DNA from: LVI-A0039 sp033105485
GTDB taxonomy: Bacteria > Bacillota_I > Bacilli_A > UBA3375
Direction of reading: 5' to 3'
NCBI GenBank assembly: GCA_033105485.1
Contig: CP136956.1
Span: 930,001 to 994,000 of the forward strand
DNA length: 64,000 nt
The position numbers and the translations under genes were made by a program. Below, piece after piece: positions 43,761-53,811 of this stretch. Below the pieces are notes generated by a model. The model was not told the DNA's origin. It did not search any database and was given only the letters and a program-made list of their open reading frames with translations. Position 1 is the first letter of the stretch, and every line of letters begins with the position of its first letter.

Positions 43761-45020
43761 ATGAAAAAATTATCAGGTTTATTATTATTATCATTAATTA
43801 TTTTTGCTGGATGTGGAACTGACACAACAACTGAAGATATTTCAGGGGAAATTACAGTTGTAACTAGTTATACTGATGCAGAAGATAAATTCGCAGATGT
43901 TGAAGCTGGGTTTATAGAAAAATATCCAGAAGTTACTGACATCAAGTGGGAAAGTACTGCTGGGGATTACGATGAGTACATTACTACTCGTATGACATCA
44001 GGGGACTACGGAGATGTACTTTTAGTACCATTCTCTTTAACAAGAAGTTTAGATCAATTACCAGAATTCATGGAATCATTAGGAAATGAGGAAGAATTAT
44101 CTAAGGATTGGACCTTTACTGATCAAGCCGCGTACGAAGGACAAACTTACGCAATGCCGATTTCTTTAAACTCGTTAGGTATGATGTACAACACTGAAGT
44201 ATTTGAAAATGCTGGAGCTTCTGTTCCAACTAGTTCAGAAGAATTATACGATGCTTGTGCTGCCATCGAAGATAACGGACAAACTTGTATGTATTCTAAC
44301 TTAAACAACTTACCAATGCTTTGGAGTGGTGGAGTTACATCTTATGGTGGTGAAGGTTATGTTGACGATATGTTAGCAGCTGGAACAGCATTTGAAGAAG
44401 GGCAACCTTACCGTCAAATCTTAGATTTAATCTACACAATGATTACAAGTGGATATACAGAAGCTGACCCAATGACTGGTGATATTATGACTAGTATGCA
44501 ACAATTAGCAAGTGGTGAAGTTGGTTTCATTATTATGGGTTCTCAAAGTTTAGCTGATGCTCAAGCAATGGCTGGTAGTGAAGAAACTATTAAAATGGCT
44601 CCGTTCCCAGTTTCATTTGACGGAGAGCAACACATGCCTCTTGGTCCAGATGAATTAATTGGTGTAAGTAATAAATCAGACAACATCGCTACTTCAAAAG
44701 CGTTTGTTGAGTATTTAGTAAGTAGTGAAAGTGGGTTTGCTTATTCTAACGGTGGATTTGCTCCTGAAGTTGATGGAAACAAAGATGCACCTGAAAACTT
44801 AGCTTATCAGATCGAAGATTACGATACTTACCGTACAATTGCTACAGCAGATAGCGAAACAGTTGCTGAGTTTAACCAAATCGGAAACGATGCAAACATG
44901 CCATCAATCTCAACTCCAATTACTGAGTTAATTGAAGTTGCAACTAATGATGGTGATTACGATCAATTTATTGCTGATCTAGAAACAAGATGGGAAGATG
45001 CAGTTGCAAAAAACGCATAA
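43761..45020 (+). CDS. ABC importer solute-binding lipoprotein (family 1)
   Basis: 419 residues. Lipobox IFAGC (Cys about 18) and a mature family-1 extracellular binding protein: ITVVTSYTDAEDKFADVEAGFIEKYPEV, GDYGDVLLVPFSL, YAMPISLNSLGMMYNTEVFENAG, SGEVGFIIMGSQSLADAQAM. Related proteins bind sugars, glycerol-3-phosphate or similar solutes. TAGGAGGGAATT precedes the ATG. It is the first of six overlapping genes; the next begins 23 bases before its stop. Confidence 0.92.
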   Translation: MKKLSGLLLLSLIIFAGCGTDTTTEDISGEITVVTSYTDAEDKFADVEAGFIEKYPEVTDIKWESTAGDYDEYITTRMTSGDYGDVLLVPFSLTRSLDQLPEFMESLGNEEELSKDWTFTDQAAYEGQTYAMPISLNSLGMMYNTEVFENAGASVPTSSEELYDACAAIEDNGQTCMYSNLNNLPMLWSGGVTSYGGEGYVDDMLAAGTAFEEGQPYRQILDLIYTMITSGYTEADPMTGDIMTSMQQLASGEVGFIIMGSQSLADAQAMAGSEETIKMAPFPVSFDGEQHMPLGPDELIGVSNKSDNIATSKAFVEYLVSSESGFAYSNGGFAPEVDGNKDAPENLAYQIEDYDTYRTIATADSETVAEFNQIGNDANMPSISTPITELIEVATNDGDYDQFIADLETRWEDAVAKNA

Positions 45021-45900
45021 TTCTAATATTCAAGATGAACAAACAAGGACTATCAAACAGTTCTTGTTTGTTCCTATATTACTAGTAGTTTTATTTACTA
45101 TCATCCCATTTCTGCTGATGGTCTACTATAGTTTTACCGACTGGGATGGATTCTCTACTAGTTATAACTTTATTGGATTAGAAAATTATAAAATGCTTTT
45201 TACTAAAGATAATATTGAACCAATCTTAGTTACAAGCTATTACTTATTTTCAAGTTTCTTTCAATTACTATTTGGAATTTACCTAGCAGTTTATGTCTTT
45301 TTTCAAAAACGCTTTAAGGCGATTACAATTTCAATTTTATTACTACCTGTATTATTAAATACAGTTGCAATCGGGCTGATGTTCAGAATGTTCTTCATGC
45401 CTGGTGGTACTTTTGATATTACCCTTGATGCACTTCATATCATTCCATATATTAGTGATGAAACTAGTATTAAATGGCTTGGTAACGCTGATATCGTTAA
45501 TTGGACTTTAGCTTTTATCTCCTTTTGGCGTTATACTTCATATACATTTATCTTAGTATATGGAGCGCTACTTAGTATTGATCCTAACTTATTAAAAGCT
45601 GCTCATCAAGTTGGTGCAAATAAGTACTATATTGCTAGATACATTTTAATTCCCAACATTAAAGTTAGTATGAGTATTGTTATTACTACTTTAGTAATTG
45701 GGGCTCTTAGTACTGTTGAATTGCCAATGATTATGACTAGTGGGGCATTAAGTACTAAAACAGTTGTAATGCGCATTCAAGAAGTTGCTTTTTCGATGCG
45801 TAACTTTGGACTTGCAAGTAGCTTAAGTTTATTTGTTATCTTTTTAATAGCAATTATCATTGGAGTTCGCTTTATGATTGGAGGCGATGATGCGAAATAA
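44998..45900 (+). CDS. ABC importer permease (MalF-like)
   Basis: 300 residues with six helices (FLFVPILLVVLFTIIPFLLMVYYSFTDWDGF is the typical MalF/UgpA start). The EAA loop that docks the ATPase is AAHQVGANKYYIARYILIPNI, near 200-220. Overlaps both neighbours, so it is translationally coupled. It pairs with the second permease. Confidence 0.92.
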   Translation: MQLQKTHNSNIQDEQTRTIKQFLFVPILLVVLFTIIPFLLMVYYSFTDWDGFSTSYNFIGLENYKMLFTKDNIEPILVTSYYLFSSFFQLLFGIYLAVYVFFQKRFKAITISILLLPVLLNTVAIGLMFRMFFMPGGTFDITLDALHIIPYISDETSIKWLGNADIVNWTLAFISFWRYTSYTFILVYGALLSIDPNLLKAAHQVGANKYYIARYILIPNIKVSMSIVITTLVIGALSTVELPMIMTSGALSTKTVVMRIQEVAFSMRNFGLASSLSLFVIFLIAIIIGVRFMIGGDDAK

Positions 45901-46699
45901 AATTATTAATTTTTTATACCATGCAATTACAATTGTTTGGCTAGCGCTTATTTGTATTCCAATCGTTCCAGTTATTATCGGATCGTTTAAATCAAGTAGT
46001 GAATACTACTCAAGTGCTCCACTTAGTTTAGCTAGTGAGCCAACATTAAGCAATTACATTGAAGTAATAACTTCAAATGATTTTCTAATTTCAATTTTAA
46101 ATACAATCATCTTAATTGTATTATCGATTATTATTACAACCATTTTATCTTCAATGGTTGCATACGCAGTTGAACGTTTTGAATTTAAATATAAACAACT
46201 TGTTATTAGTTTATTTGTCATTATTTCTTTCCTGCCAATGGCTGTTATGCAAATCTCAGTATTTCAAGTAATGAACTTTACACATTTAAATAATACTTTT
46301 TGGGGTCTTGCAATTTTATATAGTATCTCTGATGTTGTAATCATCTACTTATTCCGTGATAACATTCGAAAGATATCACCAAATATTGATAAGTCTGCAA
46401 AACTTACTGGTGCTAACTACTTTCAAATTTATTGGAAACTTATCTTTCCAAACTTACGACCAACGATAATGATTGTATGTATTTATAAGTTAATTAATAT
46501 TTATAATGACTTCTACTTACAATCACTATACCTTACTAAACATAAAACAATTTCAACATTACTATACCAGTACACATCTCCATATGAAATGTTATGGCCG
46601 CAAATATGTGCATCAATAGTCGTGTTGATTATTATCTCAGTTACAATATTAATTATTGTCCAATTATTTTATCAAAAACAACTTAGGAGCGAGTCATGA
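45890..46699 (+). CDS. ABC importer permease (MalG-like)
   Basis: 269 residues from the second of two adjacent ATG (45890), which has GGAGG five bases upstream. Six helices. The start IINFLYHAITIVWLALICIPIVPVIIGSFKSSSEYY and the EAA loop SAKLTGANYFQIYWKLIFPNL mark MalG/UgpE-type permeases. Overlaps the upstream gene by 11 bases and the downstream gene by ATGA. Confidence 0.92.
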   Translation: MRNKIINFLYHAITIVWLALICIPIVPVIIGSFKSSSEYYSSAPLSLASEPTLSNYIEVITSNDFLISILNTIILIVLSIIITTILSSMVAYAVERFEFKYKQLVISLFVIISFLPMAVMQISVFQVMNFTHLNNTFWGLAILYSISDVVIIYLFRDNIRKISPNIDKSAKLTGANYFQIYWKLIFPNLRPTIMIVCIYKLINIYNDFYLQSLYLTKHKTISTLLYQYTSPYEMLWPQICASIVVLIIISVTILIIVQLFYQKQLRSES

Positions 46700-47505
46700 T
46701 TAAATTAGAATTATTAAACCGTAACCCCTTATCTCTAGAACCACTTATTGCTAATAAAATGGGATATTTCAAAAACAACAATGTCGATGTTCAAATCGGA
46801 ATGGTAACAAGCTTTCCACCATTTGACATGAGCCGTGTTACAGCAAACGTTGGAGACATCACTCGTATTTTCGAGCGTTTAGCAACAGGTGAAAAACTGG
46901 TTGTTACAAGTGACTTAACAAGAACTATGAAACTTATTTTAAAAACTGATGTAGATACATCTAAAACCCTTAAGATCTTAGCTGCTACAGATCAAAGTTT
47001 AGGAATCTATACTGAGTATTATTGCGAGCAAAATGGAATTGACTTTGAATACTACATTCCAACTGATCGTAGTTTTGATGCTCGTCGGAAGTTAATTACT
47101 GATGGTATCGTTGATGGAGCATGTATGATTGACCCGTTCCTAATCGACTACGTTGGCAATGGTTATGATATTGCTTATGAAGGGAAAGACCACGAACATA
47201 ACTATACTTGCTGGGCATTCCATAAGCAGTATTATGATCAAAACCCTGAAGCTGTTGCCGGTTTTCATAAAAGCTTAAATCAAGCAAGCACTTATTGGAA
47301 TAATTTAAGTGGTGAACAAAAGTTAGCACTAGCTCAAGAGTTATTATTAGTACCGACAGATTGGGAACAATTTTATAAACAACTAACTTTCAACCAAGAT
47401 AAGCCCTATACACGTGCGGCATTAGAAACTAGTTACGCTTGGAAACAAACTAAAACTCCAGGACTTGAAGGTCTAGAATTAGAGGATGTACTAATCACAT
47501 GGTAA
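46696..47505 (+). CDS. Cytosolic SsuA/THI5-like (NMT1 family) protein
   Basis: 269 residues. A periplasmic-binding-protein fold of the SsuA/NMT1/THI5 group (LELLNRNPLSLEPLIANKMGYFKNNNVDVQIG; GDITRIFERLATGEKLVV; DGIVDGACMIDPFLIDYVG), but with no signal peptide or lipobox, so it should stay in the cytosol. The Cys-rich CCCFC motif of fungal THI5 is missing. It may be a soluble ligand carrier, sensor, or enzyme acting on the imported compound. ATGA overlap upstream and a seven-base overlap with the UbiA gene downstream tie it to the operon. Confidence 0.72.
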   Translation: MIKLELLNRNPLSLEPLIANKMGYFKNNNVDVQIGMVTSFPPFDMSRVTANVGDITRIFERLATGEKLVVTSDLTRTMKLILKTDVDTSKTLKILAATDQSLGIYTEYYCEQNGIDFEYYIPTDRSFDARRKLITDGIVDGACMIDPFLIDYVGNGYDIAYEGKDHEHNYTCWAFHKQYYDQNPEAVAGFHKSLNQASTYWNNLSGEQKLALAQELLLVPTDWEQFYKQLTFNQDKPYTRAALETSYAWKQTKTPGLEGLELEDVLITW

Positions 47506-48407
47506 GTTATTTAAAACGCGTCTATTCAGTCGCAGAAATACGCACTGGGTTCGTAGCTAGTAGTAGTCTTTTACTAGGTATTGGTTATGGTATTTACACA
47601 ACTGATACTATCTATCCAATTCTATCTATACTACTTTTTATAAGTGCCTTTGCGTTTAATATTGTTGCAAACATAGCAGCTGAAATCAGTGGATATTTAA
47701 AACAGGAAGATACAAATCACCAAACAGGTCATAGTGGGAGTGAAGGCTTAGTCCGTGGTGAGGCAAGTTTATTTGACGCTTGGAGTAGTCTGATTCTATT
47801 CTCGCTGATCGCTATTGGTGGTGGATTAATTGTGACTTATATAAGTCACACATGGACATTAATAGTTTTAGGAGCTATCGGCTTTTTTGTTGCTATCTTC
47901 TACTCTCTAACACCACTTGCTTTTAATAAATACCCAGTTAGTGAATTCGTAAGTGGACTGATGTGTGGATCATTTGCATTTATAGCTGGTAGTCTTATAT
48001 ACATGAACATTTCAGTAAACATGGTTCTCTTTTCACTAATGCCGATGATTATGGTTGCATTCCTAATGGCAGCTAATAATACAACTGATTACAATAAAGA
48101 CATGGGAGTGAGAACTACTGTTGCTCACATTTTAGGATTTGAACGTTCAATTACAATCTTAAAGCCTTTTATTATTCTATTATTCGCAATTTGGATTTAC
48201 ATTTGTAGTTTCGAGCTACATTCACTTGTGTTACTACTTATTGGACTACTTGTCCTAGTTTATTTTGGTTTATACAAATGGTATATTCCATATAGCAAAG
48301 CTACACAAGATATGGAAGAATTGTCACGTGTTTATGGACCATTACCACTTGCGCTTCTACTTCCATTTAATTTTATTATTAGCATTATGCTTATTATACT
48401 GAGGTAA
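47499..48407 (+). CDS. UbiA-family prenyltransferase
   Basis: 302 residues with eight to nine helices. Aspartate-rich motif 2 is NNTTDYNKDMGVRTTVAHILG (about 197-217). Motif 1 is NIVANIAAEISGYLKQED, where the usual NDxxD is altered to Glu-Ile/Tyr. The pattern is nearest MenA-type 1,4-dihydroxy-2-naphthoate prenyltransferases (SEGLVRGEAS loop, YGPLPLALLLP end). It would attach a polyprenyl tail to an aromatic acceptor in the membrane. Its place inside an ABC-importer operon is unusual. The acceptor is unknown. Confidence 0.8.
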   Translation: MVSYLKRVYSVAEIRTGFVASSSLLLGIGYGIYTTDTIYPILSILLFISAFAFNIVANIAAEISGYLKQEDTNHQTGHSGSEGLVRGEASLFDAWSSLILFSLIAIGGGLIVTYISHTWTLIVLGAIGFFVAIFYSLTPLAFNKYPVSEFVSGLMCGSFAFIAGSLIYMNISVNMVLFSLMPMIMVAFLMAANNTTDYNKDMGVRTTVAHILGFERSITILKPFIILLFAIWIYICSFELHSLVLLLIGLLVLVYFGLYKWYIPYSKATQDMEELSRVYGPLPLALLLPFNFIISIMLIILR

Positions 48408-48409
48408 AT

Positions 48410-49372
48410 ATGAAAATACAATATAACAATCTATGCATTAAACGCCAAAACAATATTATTATTGAAAACTTTAATTTAACAATTGAAGATAGTAATTTAT
48501 GTGTAATAGTTGGTCCTAGTGGAAGCGGTAAGAGTACCATCTTAGAAGCAACTGCTGGTTTACTTGCTGTCCAAAGTGGAACAATTCACTTTGATGATGT
48601 TGACATCACGAAAGCAAAACCACAAGATCGAAAAATCGGTTACGTATTCCAAGACTTTGCACTATATCCAAATATGACTGTAAGTCAAAACATCGAGTTT
48701 GGTTTAAAGGTCAATAAAGTGGATAAACTAACTAGAAAACAAAAAATAGCTGAAGTTCTACAAATTGTCGACTTAACTGACTTTGCAAATCGAAAGCCAA
48801 GTGAACTAAGTGGTGGTCAAAAGCAACGTGTAGCAATTGCCAGAGCGCTTGTCTTAGACCCGGAAATATTACTTATGGATGAACCGCTAAGTAGTTTAGA
48901 TGCAAGTTTACGTGCAACATTGCGCTCACAAATTGTCGAAATTCAAAAAAGGTTAGGAAAAACAATTATCTTTGTTACACACGATCAAAGTGAGGCACTA
49001 GCAATGGCCGACCAAATTGTTGTTTTAAGAGATGGCCAAATTGAAGGTCAAGGCACACCTTTTGAGTTATACAATAATCCAAGTTCAGAATTCATCCTTC
49101 GTTTTTGGAGTAGTGAACACATAAATACTATTACTGATCAAGCGTTATTAGCTGCTGTAAACACTACTAGTTCAAAGATGATGGTTAGACCTGCTGACAT
49201 TAAATTAACTGCTGGTAATGACTACACTGTTACTGACATTACTTTACATGGTGAGAGTCAACTACTTACATTAACAGGAACCACCAATTTATATGTATCT
49301 GTTAGTAGTTTAAATCCAATTAATATTGGAGATAACTATAACATTGAAATTAGTAACTTTTATACTTTTTAA
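48410..49372 (+). CDS. ABC importer ATPase (MalK/UgpC-like)
   Basis: 320 residues. Walker A GPSGSGKST, Q-loop YVFQDFALYPNMTV, signature LSGGQKQRVAIARAL, Walker B ILLMDEPLSSLDA, H-loop FVTHDQ, then a shortened C-terminal TOBE domain (about 240-320). It energises the two permeases. Starts two bases after the UbiA gene. Its place at the end of the operon makes UbiA and the THI5-like gene part of the transporter unit. Confidence 0.95.
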   Translation: MKIQYNNLCIKRQNNIIIENFNLTIEDSNLCVIVGPSGSGKSTILEATAGLLAVQSGTIHFDDVDITKAKPQDRKIGYVFQDFALYPNMTVSQNIEFGLKVNKVDKLTRKQKIAEVLQIVDLTDFANRKPSELSGGQKQRVAIARALVLDPEILLMDEPLSSLDASLRATLRSQIVEIQKRLGKTIIFVTHDQSEALAMADQIVVLRDGQIEGQGTPFELYNNPSSEFILRFWSSEHINTITDQALLAAVNTTSSKMMVRPADIKLTAGNDYTVTDITLHGESQLLTLTGTTNLYVSVSSLNPINIGDNYNIEISNFYTF

Positions 49373-49375
49373 AGT

Positions 49376-49409
49376 AAGAACCAACTACAATTTGTATTTG
49401 GTTCTTTTT
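49376..49409 (+). terminator. Terminator of the ABC/UbiA operon
   Basis: AAGAACCAA / TTGGTTCTT with a 12-base loop then T run. Confidence 0.83.
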
Positions 49410-49563
49410 GCAATTGATTACATTTTGTGTTTTGGGATATATCGGTTGAAAAAAGTCGAACAAAAGTCAACTTTTCTCCACTATTTGCGATAATCTTTAA
49501 TTTATATATGTTAAAATAGAAATGTTAGGGTATTTTACAATACACTAGGAATTAAGGAGATTT

Positions 49564-51327
49564 ATGAACTTAAATAATATATATAAAGTTGGATTAGATG
49601 TTGGGAGTACAACTGTTAAACTTGCTGTATTAGACAAGGCGAATCAGGTAGTTATGTCAAACTACGTTCGTCACAAATCAAAATTAAGAGAGGCAACTCA
49701 AAGTTTAATTAATGAAGTATCTGACAAACTAGGAGATGTTGACGTTAAGTTAGCAGTTACTGGTAGTGGTGGACTTGGAATTAGTAAATGGCTTGGAATT
49801 GAATATGTTCAAGAAGTTATTGCTGGTTGTGAGGCAATCCAAACTTACTATCCAGAAACTGATGCAATTGTTGAACTTGGTGGTGAAGATGCAAAAGTAA
49901 CATTCTTAGACAAAAATAGTGTTGATCAACGTATGAACGGTATTTGTGCTGGTGGAACTGGTGCTTTCATCGACCAAATGGCTAGTTTATTACAAACTGA
50001 TGCACCTGGTTTAAATGAACTTGCAAAAACACACGAGAAAGTTTATCCAATTGCAGGACGTTGTGGAGTATTTGCGAAAACTGATGTTCAACCTTTAATT
50101 AACCAAGGGGCTGACCGTGCTGACATTGCATACTCAATTTATACTGCAGTAGTTAAGCAAACATTATCAGGATTATCACAAGGACGTATCATTAAAGGAA
50201 ACGTTGCATTCTTAGGAGGGCCACTTACATTTAGTGACCAATTACGTGAAAGTTTCATAGAGAACTTAGATTTAACACCTGAGCATGTTATCCTACCAGA
50301 AAACAGTGAGGTATACGTAGCAATTGGTACTGCCTTACTTGCTAAAGAAGCAAAATCAATTTCTGAAATTAAAATGCTTGCTAGTGATTTAGATGCAAAC
50401 ATGATTGTTGAAGTAAAACGTATGGACGCGTTATTTGCAGATGAAAATGAATTTGCAGAATTTAAATCAAGACACGAGCAAAATAGTGTTGAAGAAATTG
50501 ATTTAAAAGATGCAGGAAATGAATTATATGTTGGTATTGATGCTGGTAGTACAACTATAAAAATGGCGGTAATTAACGCTAAGAAACAATTAGTGTATAC
50601 TGCTTATCAATCAAACATGGGTAACCCGCTTGAAGAAGCAATTAAGTTATTAGACAAACTTTACTCTGATATGAGTGAAAAACAAAAGATTATTAGTAGT
50701 TGTGTAACTGGATATGGTGAAGAACTAATCCAAAACGCTTTAGGGGTTACTTACGGAGAAGTTGAAACTGTTGCTCACTTTACTGCTTCAAAATTCTTTA
50801 AGCCCAATGTTAACTTTATTTTAGACATTGGTGGGCAAGATATGAAGAGTATCTTTATTGAAAACGATGCAATCAGTTCAATCACATTAAACGAAGCTTG
50901 TTCAGCAGGTTGTGGAAGTTTCATTGAAACATTTGCTAAAACATTAGATTACGAAATTGCTGACTTTGCAAATGTTGCATTATTTGCTAAGATGCCTGTC
51001 GACCTTGGTTCAAGATGTACTGTCTTTATGAATTCAAGAGTTAAACAAGCACAAAAAGAAGCTGCTAGTGTTGGTGACATTAGTGCTGGTCTTGCAACAA
51101 GTGTTGTAAAGAATGCTTTATACAAAGTAATCAAAATAACAGATCCAAAGGATCTTGGAGAGAACATTGTAGTGCAAGGTGGTACTTTCTACAACAACGC
51201 AGTATTACGTGCCTTTGAACGTGAACTTGGTGTAGAAGTTGTCCGTCCAAGCATTGCTGGTCTAATGGGAGCATTCGGTTGTTCATTATTAGCATTAGAC
51301 TACCATACTAAGGAGAATAATGAGTAA
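49564..51327 (+). CDS. 2-hydroxyacyl-CoA dehydratase activase, tandem ASKHA domains
   Basis: 587 residues. Two BadF/BcrA-type ATPase domains: DVGSTTVKLAVLD (11-23) with ICAGGTGAFIDQMA and GRCGVFAKTDVQPLI; and IDAGSTTIKMAVIN (about 325) with ACSAGCGSFIETFA and GSRCTVFMNSRVKQAQ. The conserved Cys pairs bind the bridging [4Fe-4S] cluster at the dimer face. Such activases drive ATP-dependent one-electron reduction of a partner dehydratase or reductase in anaerobes. It overlaps the next gene by eight bases. In most relatives the two genes form a single protein of about 1400 residues. Confidence 0.9.
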   Translation: MNLNNIYKVGLDVGSTTVKLAVLDKANQVVMSNYVRHKSKLREATQSLINEVSDKLGDVDVKLAVTGSGGLGISKWLGIEYVQEVIAGCEAIQTYYPETDAIVELGGEDAKVTFLDKNSVDQRMNGICAGGTGAFIDQMASLLQTDAPGLNELAKTHEKVYPIAGRCGVFAKTDVQPLINQGADRADIAYSIYTAVVKQTLSGLSQGRIIKGNVAFLGGPLTFSDQLRESFIENLDLTPEHVILPENSEVYVAIGTALLAKEAKSISEIKMLASDLDANMIVEVKRMDALFADENEFAEFKSRHEQNSVEEIDLKDAGNELYVGIDAGSTTIKMAVINAKKQLVYTAYQSNMGNPLEEAIKLLDKLYSDMSEKQKIISSCVTGYGEELIQNALGVTYGEVETVAHFTASKFFKPNVNFILDIGGQDMKSIFIENDAISSITLNEACSAGCGSFIETFAKTLDYEIADFANVALFAKMPVDLGSRCTVFMNSRVKQAQKEAASVGDISAGLATSVVKNALYKVIKITDPKDLGENIVVQGGTFYNNAVLRAFERELGVEVVRPSIAGLMGAFGCSLLALDYHTKENNE

Positions 51328-53803
51328 TTTACTAAGCCAACAAGAGCTTAAAGATTTTAAACTTACTAAACGTATGACTCGTTGTGGTCTTTGTCCTAAT
51401 AACTGTGAACTGACTATTAATAGTTTCGCAGGTAAAAAAGAAAAGTTTATTACTGGTAATAAATGTGATAAACCAATCAAGAAACACAACAAGTTAAGTG
51501 ATATGAACTTATATGAATATAAGAATGACCGTTTATTTGACTATGCACCGCTTACAGACGAAGAAGCGACGCGTGGTCAAATTGGATTACCTCGTGCATT
51601 AAACATGTATGAGCACTATCCCTTCTGGTTCACATTCTTTACAGCCTTAAAATATCAAGTTATCATCTCACCGCGTTCTAGTAGTAGTATCTACGAAGAA
51701 GGGATGCAAACTATTCCAAGTGAATCACTTTGTTATCCAGCGAAACTTGCTAATGGACATGTTCAAAACTTAATTAATCAAGGTCTTAAAACTATCTTCT
51801 ATCCATCAGTTATTTTTGAAAACTCTGATAGTGATGTAAAAGATCGTGGATTTAACTGTCCAGTAGTAATTTCATATCCTGAAGTTATTGCTAAAAACAT
51901 GGAAGATTTAAAAACTAAAGAAATTAATTACTACCACCCATTTATCTCAATGGAAAATGAACAAGTTGCAATTAATAACTTAGTTACATTCGGTGAAGAA
52001 TTAGGAATTAGTAAAGCGGAAATTACGAAAGCTGCTAACTTAGCATTCGAAGAAGCTGCTAACGCTAAACGTGATATCGAATTCAAAGGTGAGGAAATCT
52101 TAACTCGCGCCGAAAATGAAGGGGTTAAAGTTATTGTTTTAGCTGGACGTCCTTATCACGTTGACCCTGAAATTTCACACGGTATTGATATACAAATCAA
52201 CAGTTACAACATGGCTGTAATTACTGAAGACATTCTTGCTAAGCGTGTTGAAAGTGATCCTAAATTACGTGTAATCGATCAATGGTCTTACCACTCAAGA
52301 TTATATAAAGCTGCTACTTACATTGGTAAACAAAACAATGTTGAAATTATTCAGTTAAACTCCTTCGGTTGTGGAATCGATGCAGTTACAACTGACCAAG
52401 TTAAAGAAATTATCGAGCACTATAACAAAGTATATACTTGTTTAAAAATCGATGAAGGAAGTAACTTAGGTGCAGCCAAAATTCGTATTAGAAGTTTAGC
52501 AGCAACAATGAAACAACGTGACTTTAATAAAGTTGAGTTAAATGATGAAGACTACGCTTATAAGCCGGTTGAAGCTAAACGCGACTTAAAGAAATATACT
52601 ATTCTTGCTCCACAAATGTCACCATTCCACTTTGACTTTTTAGAAACTGCTCTTCGTAGTAGTGGATATGATTTAAAAGTTCTTCCAGAAATTGATGATA
52701 AAACAATTGAGTATGGTTTAAAGTATATTCATAATGATGCGTGTTATCCTGCAATTGTCTCTTTAGGTCAATTAATGCAAGCTATTGATAAGTATGATTT
52801 AGACCAAGATAAGGTTGCATTACTTATCAGTCAAACTGGTGGAGGTTGTCGTGCAACTAACTATATTGCAATGTTAAGACAAGCGGTTACGAAAGCCGGA
52901 TATACGAATACTCCTGTAGTATCGATTAGTGGTGGACGTGTTGATGACGTTAATAGTTTAGACTTAAACTTTGACGCTTTAAAGAAAATGGGAATGGCGG
53001 TTTTATATGGTGATGCCTTTTTACGTGTAGTCCACCGTATGCGCCCATATGAGCTTGAAAAAGGTCAAACTGACAAATTACACGCAGATTGGCAAGAACG
53101 CGTTAAACGTAACATAGAGAACGGAAAACGTTCTGAGTTCAAAAAGAATATTAAGCAGATTATTAAAGACTTTGATAGTATTCCAATTGATGAAACAATT
53201 AAGAAACCTCGTGTTGGTATCGTTGGAGAAATCCTTGTTAAATACCATCCAGGTGCAAACAATGACTTAGTTGGTGTAATTGAAGAAAATGGTGGGGAAG
53301 CTGTTATTCCTGATATCTTAGACTTCGCTCAATATACATTATTATCAACTAAATACTTAAATGAAAACTTTAGTAAAAAGAACAAGAAAGACTGGAAGAT
53401 GAAGTTACTAATTGATTTCGTTGAAATCTATCGTAAAGTTCTTGCTAAAAGTTTAAGTGCAAGTACTCACTTTGAACCAATACACGATATTTATCACACT
53501 GCTGAAAAGGCAAGTGAGTTATTAGATATCGGTAACCAGTCAGGTGAAGGTTGGTTCTTAACTGGTGAGATGATTAACTTAATTGAGGAAGGTGTTCCAA
53601 ACATCGTTTGTACTCAACCTTTTGGATGTTTACCTAACCACGTTACTGGTAAAGGGATGTTCAAAGCACTTCGTGAAAAATATGATGATGCAAACATTGT
53701 CGCTATTGATTATGATCCAGGTGCAAGTGAAATCAACCAAGTATCAAGAATTAAATTAATGATGAGTGTTGCTCACAAACAATTAGAAAAAAATAATAAA
53801 TAG
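51320..53803 (+). CDS. Activase-associated / 2-hydroxyacyl-CoA dehydratase-like iron-sulfur protein
   Basis: 827 residues. An N-terminal Cys motif (TRCGLCPNNCELTINSF...GNKCDKP), a DUF2229-type region (GLPRALNMYEHYPFWFTFFTALKY, IPSESLCYPAKLANGH), then a HgdB/HgdC D-component-like half (LAPQMSPFHFDFLETALRSSGY, NDACYPAIVSLGQLM, SQTGGGCRATNY, PFGCLPNHVTGKGM). The conserved Cys are cluster ligands. With the gene before it, it equals the usual one-piece protein of about 1400 residues. The substrate is not known for this subfamily. AAGGAGAATA precedes the ATG. Confidence 0.88.
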   Translation: MSNLLSQQELKDFKLTKRMTRCGLCPNNCELTINSFAGKKEKFITGNKCDKPIKKHNKLSDMNLYEYKNDRLFDYAPLTDEEATRGQIGLPRALNMYEHYPFWFTFFTALKYQVIISPRSSSSIYEEGMQTIPSESLCYPAKLANGHVQNLINQGLKTIFYPSVIFENSDSDVKDRGFNCPVVISYPEVIAKNMEDLKTKEINYYHPFISMENEQVAINNLVTFGEELGISKAEITKAANLAFEEAANAKRDIEFKGEEILTRAENEGVKVIVLAGRPYHVDPEISHGIDIQINSYNMAVITEDILAKRVESDPKLRVIDQWSYHSRLYKAATYIGKQNNVEIIQLNSFGCGIDAVTTDQVKEIIEHYNKVYTCLKIDEGSNLGAAKIRIRSLAATMKQRDFNKVELNDEDYAYKPVEAKRDLKKYTILAPQMSPFHFDFLETALRSSGYDLKVLPEIDDKTIEYGLKYIHNDACYPAIVSLGQLMQAIDKYDLDQDKVALLISQTGGGCRATNYIAMLRQAVTKAGYTNTPVVSISGGRVDDVNSLDLNFDALKKMGMAVLYGDAFLRVVHRMRPYELEKGQTDKLHADWQERVKRNIENGKRSEFKKNIKQIIKDFDSIPIDETIKKPRVGIVGEILVKYHPGANNDLVGVIEENGGEAVIPDILDFAQYTLLSTKYLNENFSKKNKKDWKMKLLIDFVEIYRKVLAKSLSASTHFEPIHDIYHTAEKASELLDIGNQSGEGWFLTGEMINLIEEGVPNIVCTQPFGCLPNHVTGKGMFKALREKYDDANIVAIDYDPGASEINQVSRIKLMMSVAHKQLEKNNK

Positions 53804-53811
53804 AAATAAAA

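Noticed and set aside
11894..46699. Mycoplasma-type code with TGA as Trp
   Set aside because: TGA ends several genes in clean overlaps (11894, 46697, 63175), and Trp is encoded by TGG.
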